Assembly: GCA_036674765.1 (NCBI GenBank)
Contig: JARVKI010000032.1
Location: forward strand, 62,001 to 126,000
DNA from: Seiridium cupressi
Taxonomy: Eukaryota > Ascomycota > Sordariomycetes > Amphisphaeriales > Sporocadaceae
DNA: 64,000 bases
Direction: 5' to 3'
Below are positions 47,043-57,354 of this stretch, in pieces; the first letter of the stretch is position 1; every line of letters begins with the position of its first letter. Made by a program: the position numbers and the translations under genes. The notes under the pieces are model-generated. The model ran no database searches. It had not been told where the DNA came from and saw nothing but the letters and a program-made list of their open reading frames with translations.

Positions 47043-48508
47043 CTAGGTCTTTGAAAGTAAATGAACGGGCCCATCCCCAATCTCCTGTAATTTCTTCTCC
47101 AGTGACCTGGTCATAGACCTGACGACATCTGAATGTTTGGAATCATGATAGCAATTGAACAATTCCAACGGATCTGCCTCGCAGTCAAACAGCTCCTATT
47201 CTCTCTCCTCGCCTCCGGGCTGCGTTCCGGGAATACCAAAGTCCTCATTATACCAGTCAATGAGTTGTGCCTCTGGTCTCGTACACCGCAATGAGCATAT
47301 GCGTTATGTATAACATCCTTGTGCATCTAGTATCTATGGTATGCAACTGCTGCCAGTCGCTAGGCGTCCGTCCTTGGAGGAGTGATCGGAATGAGTAGCC
47401 TTGCATGAAAGTTGGTCTTTGCTGGTTTGCGAATTCGAAGAACGTAGGCGCAAAGTCCACATTTGATATCAATTCATTACATACGGACCCCGACTTGATC
47501 TCTTTTGGGTAGCGAATGAGGAACGGCATCTGGAAAGACTCCTCGTACATGAACCGCTTGTCAAAGCATCCATGCTCGCCCAGGAAGAAGCCTTGATCCG
47601 AAGTATAGATAACAATGGTGTTCTCCGCCAAACCTTCTTCATTGAGGAAGTCCAGTATCCGACACACGTTATCAGATGCTCTGAGCAGTTCGGAGATACC
47701 TTTGCATGTACCTTTGAAACTTGAACTCTGCCAGTTCTCCGTTATCACTGAACGTGAAGGCTGTATTATGCTCCTTGTAGATACGCTTAAGTGGTTCGCC
47801 ATCGTGGATCGTCGGGATTTTGCGATCCTGGACCGAGGGCTTGTCCATCATATTACCCACGCGACTTCCGCCGTCGGGTTGTGCTAGACCTAAATCGAAA
47901 TACGTCACATCTTCAGCGACTCGTATCCTTGCAACTTTTGCGGCACGAGCCCGATGCTTATAGTCGTACTAAATGTATCTGGTAACCGTATGTGATCTTG
48001 ATAGAGGTGTTTACATTTGCCGTCGCATTTCCAGCTATGGTGAGGCGCCTTGTGATGACACATGAGGAGGAATGGCTTGTTCTTATCTCACTGGCTCGAT
48101 AAATCCAGGGTCCTAGGGCTCGCCCTAGCTGGGAACCACGCTCCAGTAGTCGAAGCCAGTAGGTTCATGGTCTTCTCCCTCCCCGAGATGTCATTTCCCA
48201 GCCATGGCTACCTGATAGCCACCGACTCGTAAGGCCTTGGCGACATTTGGCAGTCGGTTGTTGGTCTTGCTGTCGAGTGTCAAGACTTCATTGACATGAT
48301 TGTGCATACCAGTCAGGACAGTGGCCCTCGACGGGGTGCAGATGCTGTTGGTCACATAACAATGATGAAAGATCATACCCTCTTTGGCAACACGGTCAAG
48401 GTTAGGCGTGTTATTAATGCCAGGCCCATAACACGATATTGCCTTGGAGGCATGGTCATCGGCTATTATGAACAAGATGTTCGGCCTGACCTGTGCCCCG
48501 TCCGCCAT
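47043..48508 (-). pseudogene. Decayed sulfatase (arylsulfatase/N-sulfoglucosamine sulfohydrolase-like)
   Basis: The start is at 48508 (MADGAQVRPNILFIIADDHA), then CYGPGINNTPNLDRVAKEG and the formylglycine motif CTPSRATVLTG. The frame then fails: TGA replaces Trp in GK(W)HLGEGEDHEPTGFDYW; two TAG codons interrupt the next segment; several frame changes follow through HHKAP-like sequence; and TAG replaces a Trp near 47203 before ELFDCEADPLEL. The later stretches YTSDQGFFLGEHGCFDKRFM and SNVDFAPTFFEFA are readable. The last frame ends at 47043 (GDGPVHL). The catalytic front survives, but the chain is cut after about 100 residues, so it is inactive. Intact relatives hydrolyse sulfate esters. Two stops (CAG to TAG, TGG to TAG) fit C-to-T change at CpA. 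Confidence 0.9.
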
Positions 48509-50992
48509 TCTCAACACTATCCTTACTTGATGACTTGACTACAATTGCACGTCGTTTCTTCACTATCCTGGACAGTTTGATTCGGCAATTTGTGGGAGCA
48601 GTATTGAGCGAATACCTGTGGTTTTCGTGATCCGGGTGCTAAACCTTCTGCTCCGAGGCGTCCTTCGATTGCGTGATTGTCTAGTATAGAAATGCGGGGA
48701 TCTCTAGAAATTCGACATTCATGATACGTAGGTAGTTAAGGATAGGCTCGATGGACTCATAACCGGATAGAGCGCCCCGTGGGCAGCATCGAGACGGGGC
48801 CGATGCCCGGAGTCATAAGCCATGGCGGTGAGTACGACTCTCTTCGGGCTGTAAGACTGAGAAAGACGTTGTTTGAGAGGGGAGGTACTGCCATCTCGCT
48901 GCCATGCAACCAGTACGCTAGACGTGCGAGTTTGAGTTATGCCAACCATTGACGTGAACATGGCAGTCCACGTGTGACAAACGGAGCACGCCCAAGTCTT
49001 AGCATTACTGTGCGGACAACAACCCCAGGTGTTAAAGGCTCTTCATTCAACCGTGTTCTTCAATGGTTAACTGTAGACAACGACCAATAATGAGCGTAAT
49101 CTGTGTCTTCGCGAGTAAATTGCCGGCGGTCTTCTTGGTGGAAACATGCCGCATCTATCGAATGTCGCATCTAACCTATCGACGTACAGCGAAGCGGATA
49201 TTCAAGGGCAGACAGAGTAATCACGCTTGGATCCCTATGTATGTGTACAAGGTTCCCCTCATTCTACATAGTATTCTGGGTGCACCGAATTGGAGAATCT
49301 CTTGCAGCAACGGCCTCCGCGCCGCGCTTACGGAGGGCAGTGGCTGGTGTGATATCGCTTGTGCAGGTGAGCAACCACTGCGACCTGGTCATGATTGGGG
49401 AAAGCCTGTCAACCCTTGGCGGGCCAAGCCCTGCGCACTTCTCTTTCCGGGGCAATGCAGCTCTCGACTGTCGCATAGATTGCACTCGTCCAGACCACCG
49501 CCCATCACATGCCGGTTATTGGTCCTTGTGCCAATGTGACATGGTGTCAATAACAGCGGGCTGCCATTTCTCCAACTTCTGGCACGGGTAAAGGCCAGAG
49601 CCAACGCAACCTAGGCCCGCTGTATTTGGGGAATCATTATGTAGGAGAGATGAACCGAGCCCTGGGATTGATTGCGAGTTGCCACAACGCTGGGCATTCA
49701 TCGAAGTTTAAATGATGAATCGGTGTGTCGTGCGTCGTTCCCATCATGCGAAGCCGAACCACTTGAGTATCGGAGCAAGGCGGATCGCAACCCGATAGCC
49801 CCATAATCGTGTCTTGCCCGCATGATCATGCCCGTTCCATGTGTGGAATGGCTGGCGAGCCCTCGGCCACTGCAGCTGGAGCGGCTATGCGTCGAGATCC
49901 GGGCCTTTTGAGAAGGGTTGGGATTGTCACGAGGCCCTCAGATCTGCAGGCACAAGGTTGCCAGCGCCAGAGCAAGACCCTACAGGCATAGGCGAAGTCC
50001 ACTGGGTGGGCCAATGGTCAAGTTGAACCATCCCACCAGCGTTGGATACAGCGAGGATATCGAGATTTGGCTGGCTCCGATTCGGCCTGTTTTCTCTATC
50101 CATCTCTCCAGTCAACTGGACACGACTACATTGTACTTTCCATGTATGTACGTACATGCAACCCAGGCACTTCCATTGCTATGGGACCCGGCCAAAGTCT
50201 AGATTTGCTGCGGGGCATCTCGCGAGGCCCCGGGATAAAGAAACTGGCGAATTCATCTCCCAAGACACCACTAAACCTCGTTTGTGTAAATATTATCCTC
50301 TCGCCCGTTTTCAGTTCTCGTGAGCTTTCTGAGTTTGTTTTCTCTTCGAAGTCTGTCCTTCCAAGTTCATATTATGCATACGAACGTTCGTGTGATTCAA
50401 TCAAATCCTCTCTCTGTCATGTTCCACTCCAGATAAGCTCACATCACTGAGCGGGTCAACTCCAACACAGAATATGCAGGGCGCTGTACTACCCCTCATG
50501 TGAACGGTGGATTCAGTGACCAAAAGAAAAGAGAAAAACATACGACCACTACTACTCACTGCTTCTCGCCGGCACTCACACAACAGTTCTTTTTCTAGTC
50601 CACGGACGAATAACGAGTACAGAGCGACCGCTTGTGACGTATCCAGCGCGTTTTTTGTGTACGACGCCTCAACCCCTGGGATCATGTGTTTAAGTGCAAC
50701 CGGTCGACCGATTCCCCAAATTATTCGAGCCGCCTGCTGGCCACGATAGTTCAGCCAAACAGTCGCATCTTTCGACAACCGAGGTTGATAGCCATAAACC
50801 CGGCACAGATTTCGCTATCCCATGCACCAAGGTCAAGGCATTCGTTCCATTGCTGCATAAACAATTTGCAAAGGGAGACGAAATACCAGGGTGATAAACA
50901 CTGCCCAACAAGCTCGGCAACTTCTGCCGCTTCCTCTGCCGGTAACAGGCGGAGGACTACACTGCCGACCCCCGTGCCGATAGCTAGCTACC
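48509..50992. other. 2.5-kb stretch without a supported gene
   Basis: Divergent side of the sulfatase remnant and upstream region of the PHO80-like cyclin. Frames of 60-158 codons occur on both strands and contradict one another; none has a motif. The last 500 bases likely form the cyclin promoter and 5' UTR. Confidence 0.45.
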
Positions 50993-52051
50993 ATGACCGA
51001 CGAGAGCGCCTCTCAAGATGCTCAGTCATCCCACCCAGCCTCAGCGAAAGAGACCACCCCGACCTCGCCTCCCCCGCCACCGATTCCTTCTGCCGACCCC
51101 AAGCTGATCGGACAGGCACGCACGCCGCCCCCGCTTCACCATGCCGGTCCTCTCCCGTCGACTCAAGACCTGTTCAAGCTCTCACCCATGGCTGCACTCC
51201 GATTGCTGGCTTCTGGCATAGAAGCGCTTGTACGAATTACGGGCGACATCCCGCCAACACCACCACCGTCCAGCCCCACCGTTCCTCACATGCGAGGCTT
51301 TCAGCAAGAGAAGGCAGATATAGCACGGTCGCATTCGGAGAAGAGTCTCTTGCGTCTACGCGAACAGACAGAGGCACAGGAGCAGGCGTCATTCTTCCCG
51401 TCCCATACTCAGCAGTCATCTCGCTCGAGTACGCCTTCGTCATGTTATCAGCCCATAGATGGCGTGCATTTGCGGCATACACCAATTCCAGCAGCACCAC
51501 CAGGGTCCCCTGAGCCTTACATCGTGATAGGAGCCAATTCGCAACCACTGAACCTCCAACATAGTGCCATCACGCGGAAGTTCTACAGCAAAGCTCCTCC
51601 GCCCATCAGCATTGAGGAATATCTCATGCGTATTCACCGATGGTGTCCCATGAGCTCGGCCGTTTATCTGGCTACATCCTTCTACATATTTAGGCTGGGG
51701 GTTGAGGAAAGAGCAATTCCCGTTACAAGGCGGAACTGCCACCGACTTCTACTGGCCGGATTGAGAGTGGCAATGAAGGCCCTTGAGGACCTCAGTTATC
51801 CACACGCCAAGTTTGCCAAAGTCGGCGGCGTGAGCGAGCTTGAGTTGGCGCGGCTCGAGATCAGCTTTTGCTTCCTGGCGGGCTTCGAGCTGGTTGTCAG
51901 GGAGGAACACCTACGGAAACATTGGGAGGCGCTGAAAGACGGGAAAAACTTCGGAAGGAACGCAGACACAGGCAGCATAGCAGAGGTCGGCAGAGTACCC
52001 GTACTGAAGCTGGAGCACAGGCGAAGAATCGACGCCGAAGTCAATGGATGA
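50993..52051 (+). CDS. PHO80-like cyclin (PCL family)
   Basis: Single exon, 352 residues, ATG at 50993 in a good context (CTACCATGACC). The first half is low complexity, rich in Pro, Ser and Thr (a six-proline run near residue 25, and PPTPPPSSP). The cyclin box spans about 205-315: SIEEYLMRIHRWCPMSSAVY, FYIFRLG, NCHRLLLAGLRVAMK, KVGGVSELELARLEISFCF. This matches the PHO80-like cyclin family, which bind Pho85-type kinases and control phosphate, glycogen or polarity responses depending on the member. No PEST-like degradation element was looked for beyond the Pro/Ser-rich front. Confidence 0.93.
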   Translation: MTDESASQDAQSSHPASAKETTPTSPPPPPIPSADPKLIGQARTPPPLHHAGPLPSTQDLFKLSPMAALRLLASGIEALVRITGDIPPTPPPSSPTVPHMRGFQQEKADIARSHSEKSLLRLREQTEAQEQASFFPSHTQQSSRSSTPSSCYQPIDGVHLRHTPIPAAPPGSPEPYIVIGANSQPLNLQHSAITRKFYSKAPPPISIEEYLMRIHRWCPMSSAVYLATSFYIFRLGVEERAIPVTRRNCHRLLLAGLRVAMKALEDLSYPHAKFAKVGGVSELELARLEISFCFLAGFELVVREEHLRKHWEALKDGKNFGRNADTGSIAEVGRVPVLKLEHRRRIDAEVNG

Positions 52052-52925
52052 GGCAGGGGAGGAAGGTCTCGGCAGAATGGCCAACTCGACACGACTTTGG
52101 ACTTCTTCAAGTCCAGATAGATCGGTATCACGGTGGCTCGACACGCCGGACACCGCCGACCACATGATGAAGCATAGGAATATTCTTTGGTCGACGGTGA
52201 GACAGTTTGGCATACATGGTATATGGGGAATTCCAACGGCATTTGGGTTCTGCATCAAGGAAGGCTTAGGTGTGTTTTCATTTACTCATCTGCATGAGGG
52301 TGTGGGACGAGTACGCAAGACTAGACAATGTGATGTCTTTGAGCATGGAGGTCGGGAGCATATGCGGCGGAGATGGCGGTCAACGTACACATGATACCCT
52401 CTTCTACTCACGAACATGAGCCCATTGGGGAAGCGAACAAATTGAGGCATAGCAGAAGTGGAACGGACAGACAGCATACGCCAAGGGAAGATGTAAAGGC
52501 CAATGGAGCCAAATTCAGCTATATGGGGGACGCTTTTTGCAGCGGAACCGACTGTCCCATGGACAGGCTAATCATAATCATGTTACGGCCGCTCTTTTTA
52601 ATCGGACATTTTTCTGAAATTGATCCGTGTGATGCCGGATTTCACCACCGCGTTGATGTTATATGGATGGATTTTAACCTGACTTGAATGCAATAATTGA
52701 GTGGTGGTTACAATCAAAAGGACGAGACCCCTAGATCGGCATTCCTTAGCGCCTAGGCAGTGACCCGGCGGGTGGAAGTTCAGGGGTCCATCTAGGCGGA
52801 GGGAGCTACTGCAACTGCCCCGCACCTCCAATCCCAGCGAGGAAGGTTCCAAACCGTAGCTTTTACTTCCAGCCTGCAGCGTCTACAGCCAGCAGCCAAG
52901 TCACGACCTTAGGCTCACTTCTCTC
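52052..52925. other. Intergenic between cyclin and Xaa-Pro aminopeptidase genes
   Basis: Holds the cyclin 3' flank and aminopeptidase promoter. No coding feature was recognised. Confidence 0.5.
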
Positions 52926-54734
52926 ATGTCACTCGCATACCGTCGGCTCTGTAGGACTGTAATACGATCAGCTACACTCAGCAGAGCGACTAACGCCGCC
53001 CAATCGGTTCGCAATATCACGAATCTTCCTCATCATCAGCAGCCCAACCACCCAAGCTTGCTCAGAGCTTATTCCGCCCCGCCGAATCGATACCCAACCC
53101 GACGTTTAGTACCTATCAGACCCATAGCGTCTCTCCGAAGATCCTCTACAGCCTCTGCGGATATGGCCATCGACGTGGAAGCAGTGCTGAAAGGCAAATA
53201 CCCGGCCAAGGCCCACGCCAAACGGGTAGTCGAATACATCCGATCCAAATCGCCGGACGCCAGCGGCATCCTGTACCTCGAAGGCCGGGCCGATGCCCTA
53301 CTGGAGGACTCAGACGAGCCCGTGCCCTTCCGACAGCGCCGTGCTTTCATGTACCTCACCGGCATCGATCTACCGGACTGCTACCTGATCTATGATATCG
53401 CGAAAGAACACTCGACCCTTTTCATCCCGCCCGTGGACCCTGAGTCAGTAATTTGGGCCGGCCTGCCGCTCACACCCGAAGACGCCCTCGCCGAGTACGA
53501 TGTCGATGCCGTCCTGCCGAGCACGGAGCTGAATGCCACGCTGGCCAAGCTGGGCAGCGAGTCCAAAGGAGCCAAGAGCAACGTCTACGCCATTGCCGAC
53601 CGAGTTGCTGACCATGTCACTTTCCTCGAGTTCGACAACAAGGATCTCACGATCCTCGGAGAGGCCATTGATGAGGCCCGGGTCGTGAAGGACGAGTATG
53701 AGATTGCGCTGATAAGAAAGGCGAACATTATCAGTGGTGCTGCGCACAACGCAGTGTTCGAGAGTGTAAAGAAGGCCAAGAACGAGTTTGAGCTCGAGGG
53801 CGTGTTCCTCGGAGAGTGCAACAGGAGAGGGGCAAAGAAGCAGGCATACCCGAGTATTGTCGCCAGTGGAAGGGCTGCCGCCACTCTACACTATGTGCAC
53901 AACAACCGCGACCTACATGATAAAGGGGCTGCGAAGGACTTGCTGCTACTCGATGCGGGCGCTGAGTGGGACTGTTATAGTGCAGATATCGTGAGTAATG
54001 CAAGAACGAATGCTAACAAGCTGGACTGACTTGAGTACAGACGAGGACTTTCCCCATCTCTGGCAAGTTCACGGAGAAGTCTCGCGCTATCTACGATATT
54101 GTACTAAAGATGCAAGACGACTGCATTGCAATCCTGAAGGAGGGTGTCGCGTGGGATGATGTCCATCTATTGGCGCACAAGATTGCCATTGATGGACTGC
54201 TGTCCCTGGGCGTTCTCAAGGGTGACAAGAACGAAATCCTGAAGGCTAGAACGAGTGCCGCTTTTCTACCGCACGGTCTAGGTCACTACCTTGGAATGGA
54301 CACTCATGATACCGGTGGTCACCCGAACTATTCTGATCCAGATCCATTATTCAGGTATCTTCGCGTGAGAAGGAACCTGCCGGCTGGAAGCGTAATTACT
54401 GTCGAGCCTGGTGTAAGTCTGAGTTCAAGTGTTGCCAACTAGACATATAGAGTTGACCAGGACTAGATTTACTTCTGCGAGTTCATCATACGACCCTACC
54501 TCAAGGACCCGAAGCACTCGCAGTTCATTGATGAGAACGTATTAGAAGGGTACTGGGACGTTGGTGGTGTCCGGTGAGTTGAGAGCCCTTCGCCATTAGT
54601 CTTGGGACATATCCTTGCTGACGATGCCGTATAGAATCGAGGACAACATTTTGATTACCAAGGATGGTAGTGAAAACTTGACAGATGTGGTGAAAGATCC
54701 GGTTGAGTTGGAAAAGATCATCTCAGCAAGTTGA
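52926..54734 (+). CDS. pepP: Xaa-Pro aminopeptidase (PEPP type, M24B), probable dual localisation
   Basis: Four exons: 52926-53990, 54041-54412, 54467-54573 and 54635-54734, 547 residues. The pita-bread metallopeptidase domain has both metal-binding Asp residues in [12 protein letters not shown] followed by TRTFP. It also has His433 in [16 protein letters not shown], a Glu in VEPG and a C-terminal Glu in RIEDNILIT. The enzyme removes an N-terminal residue preceding proline, using two Mn ions. Residues 1-79 form a basic, acid-free leader with RAYSAP, an R-x-Y-S mitochondrial-processing-like site. Met80 (53163, [18 protein letters not shown]) matches the usual start of cytosolic PEPP enzymes (468 residues). 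Two products by alternative initiation are likely. Confidence 0.94.
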
Positions 54735-55021
54735 ATGGGATGAAAACAAAGTGGTTGGCAGTAAGCAGGGGAGCATCAACGTGCGCGTTCGAGGACAGGC
54801 TTTCGGCCGCATTTTCAACGTCGTTACTTTTTGAGGGTTGTCACAGGAGGCTCCTGAACCTCCTGAACTCGGTCCGCAGTCCGCGACCAAGAGTATGGCG
54901 ACATACTAGTCAGCGGCTACCATTCAACTTCATTGTAGGTCTGGACTCATCATTATACTGATGTTGGCATTTTCAAAGAGTTCAATTCATAGGACTTGGG
55001 TCAGTTGTTCCCACTTGATAT

Positions 55022-55330
55022 TTATACATAAACGGCGCGCAGCTTACCGTAGATTCTAACACAGTACTGCCAGCCATGTTTCGTAGCCCAGACCGTTCTT
55101 CCCCAGGACTCCCTAAGCACATTTCTCGGCGCGATGCCTTTCTTATCCCTACACCCATCACTGGTACACGTCTCGTATATACGGAATCGCTGCCATTTGG
55201 GGAGCTCCTTATCTGGGTATCTGACGTCCTGGCAGACCTCACACTTTCCTGGTGCCTTTGCACACCATGTTGTCGATGTCAAAGCTCCATGCTCGCGACA
55301 GGGGTAATAAACCTTCCTTACCTCGCACAT
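55022..55330 (-). CDS. Hypothetical small Cys-rich protein
   Basis: A 102-codon frame from the ATG at 55330. The front has zinc-ligand-like spacing (YYPCREHG, WCAKAPGKCEVCQDV, then YETCTSDGC), as in short Cys/His proteins common in fungi. The tail is basic. No signal peptide is seen. A second Cys-rich minus-strand frame lies upstream at 55661-55864 (CIICTCPRCNKHC); the two may be exons of one gene or copies of a family, but no convincing junction was found. Coding status is uncertain. Confidence 0.38.
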   Translation of the reverse strand: MCEVRKVYYPCREHGALTSTTWCAKAPGKCEVCQDVRYPDKELPKWQRFRIYETCTSDGCRDKKGIAPRNVLRESWGRTVWATKHGWQYCVRIYGKLRAVYV

Positions 55331-56022
55331 AATGGCTCAGATCAAACTTGATCCGATCAGTGCCTTTGGCTGGTGGCTGTCTCGTATAGCTTCTGCAAGA
55401 AACAAACAGTGTAAACAAATTTTAGACAAGCCAACTGTAGTCCTGTGAATGAAACTGGGAAGAGTAGTGCTGTGATGTGCCTCTATAAAGGTTTCATTTT
55501 TCTTTGAGACTATAATGTCATTGTTGTCAGCAATACGCACTAGACCTTGATCTGTCATTGTATCTTGCGCCGCTGCAATGATTCCTTTGCCGCAATTGAT
55601 GGTGCATTTTCTGACACAATTGTTTACTTGGCTTTGATATCTATACCGACCCGTGTCAGTCTAGGGCAGAGAATTCAGCATGGAATCCTTCTGTAGATTG
55701 GGATATGGCCTTGGTCGTGCGTCACAATGTTTATTGCACCTTGGACATGTACAAATTATACATCCGTCCTTGGCGTAGTTTAGAGCATAGTGGGATTCTG
55801 ACCATCTCACCAATATGTATGTCCGGGCCTTGTAGGGGGGAAAGCGTGTCATGACTCCTGGCACCTTCTCAGTGAGTCGACAACTGCATTTGTCGCGGCA
55901 CAGCTCACTTCGCGCTGCTTAATAAACTCGGCAATATCCCCATCACCCATACCCCTCTTCTCTGATGAGTTCTATTGCCTTCCCTAAAGAGACATTCCCA
56001 TCTGCAAATTTGATAGTAAGCC
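55331..56022. other. Region with a second Cys-rich frame
   Basis: Contains the 67-codon minus-strand frame 55661-55864 with a CxxCxCxxCxxxC cluster, preceded upstream by CRDKCSC in the same frame. It may be part of an uncalled small gene. The right end is the 5' side of the methyltransferase. Confidence 0.35.
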
Positions 56023-57014
56023 ATGGCCTCAAGCTTACAAGCACGTCTTGGCAGCTGCCTTGAGCCAATCGAGCCGCTCACCTACGCATTATGGAGTAAG
56101 TCTTGTCTACCCTGACCTACACGGCTGCTGACCTGCGATAGCTCTACGTGTAAGCGTCCTCGACGACTTCCGGCGCCAAGGGGTCCATGCGATCCAAGGC
56201 ATGTCATCGCTGGCTTGATGAGGGCTTTGCTCTTTGGTATAAGACACTGAGTACGTCATGATTCTCTATTCCGTTCATTCAATTGCCTGCCGCTGCTGCG
56301 AGTGGCCAAATGCAGCTACCCCATACCGCCACAACTGATGTGCTTGAGAATTCAGATGTTCATTTCACCCAATTTTAGGGCACCACTGTGATGCCCAAGC
56401 TCGTAGCATTGACTGAGGGTACGGTACTCGAATTGGGGCCTGATTCCGGTAACCAGCTACCGCACTTTGATAAAAATAGGATCAATCACGTATATGGAGT
56501 TGAGCCCAACGAGTTCCTGGTATCCGATCTGCATGAAATGGCCGCAAGTAGCGGCCTCCAGGGAAAATACACGATCATCACCTGCGGTATAGAAGACGCA
56601 GACGTGCTAGAGGAAAAAGGCATCGAGGCAGGCACCTTTGATACGATTCTCAGTATACAGGTTTTATGCTCTGTAGAGAAGCCTGAAGCCGTGGTCAAAG
56701 GTCTGTACAAGTTGTTGAAGCCTAGAGGAAAACCAGTTTTCTGGGAGCATCATCGAAGCCACGACTGGCTTATGAGACTGGTGCAGAGTAAGTGAAATGC
56801 CGAAAGTTACAGTAGGTCATGCGTCACTAACACCAACTTAGGTTTCTGGAGAGGCCCCTGGTCATTGCTCATCGGAGGGTGTCGCATCAATCGAGATATA
56901 GTAACGATACTCAAGTCGGAGGGTGATTTAGAAAGGTTGGACTCGTTAGGGAGCGACGAGGAGCCGTCGAGTATACTTCCAAGGAGTTGGGGGACTCTGG
57001 TGAAACCTGCTTGA
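56023..57014 (+). pseudogene. SAM-dependent methyltransferase, frame broken in the front part
   Basis: Exon 1 starts at 56023 (MASSLQARLGSCLEPIEPL) and ends at 56095. A 46-bp intron leads to TLRVSVLDDFRRQGVHAIQG, which hits TGA at 56216 and can be continued (DEGFALWYKTL) only after a frame change. The next exon is sound: MPKLVALTEGTVLELGPDSG is the SAM-binding motif I, followed by VYGVEPN and LSIQVLCSVEKPE. An intron at 56788-56841 joins LVQS to FWRGPWSLLIGGCRINRD, and the frame ends at 57014. The METTL7-like class I core is intact, but the first two exons do not join in frame. One sequencing or assembly error does not obviously repair it, because splice phase into exon 3 would still fail. 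A truncated protein from 56391 remains possible. Confidence 0.6.
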
Positions 57015-57354
57015 TTCACGGACATGGGCCACCATTTCGCACAGCTAATGATTCTAGGTCATGCATGTTTATGTTGCTTATGAGACATGATCTTGTTTTT
57101 AGGAAAAGAGACAATACTTTGACTTACTCCCATGGACCTCAATACAGAAGGTCCCACTTTTGGGTATAGAGTTGTGCTAAGCGTTGACATTGGAGCCCCA
57201 CTGATCGTGTCGATTACATGTCCTGTGACGTAGCTATAAGACTGCCCCTCCAAAAACATTTCGTAAAGTATTTCGGGTCTTTGCCACAGGGAGTATATAT
57301 CAGTCGATCCGCAATCATGTCAAGGTAGTTTCTGTTCCCAACTTCTTCTCCTTC
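57015..57354. other. Intergenic, promoter of the Tda3-like gene
   Basis: Short spacer with no feature recognised. Confidence 0.5.

Noticed and set aside
50686..51513. 275-codon plus-strand frame overlapping the PHO80-like cyclin start
   Set aside because: It overlaps the cyclin gene out of frame and owes its length to the Pro/Ser-rich coding sequence.
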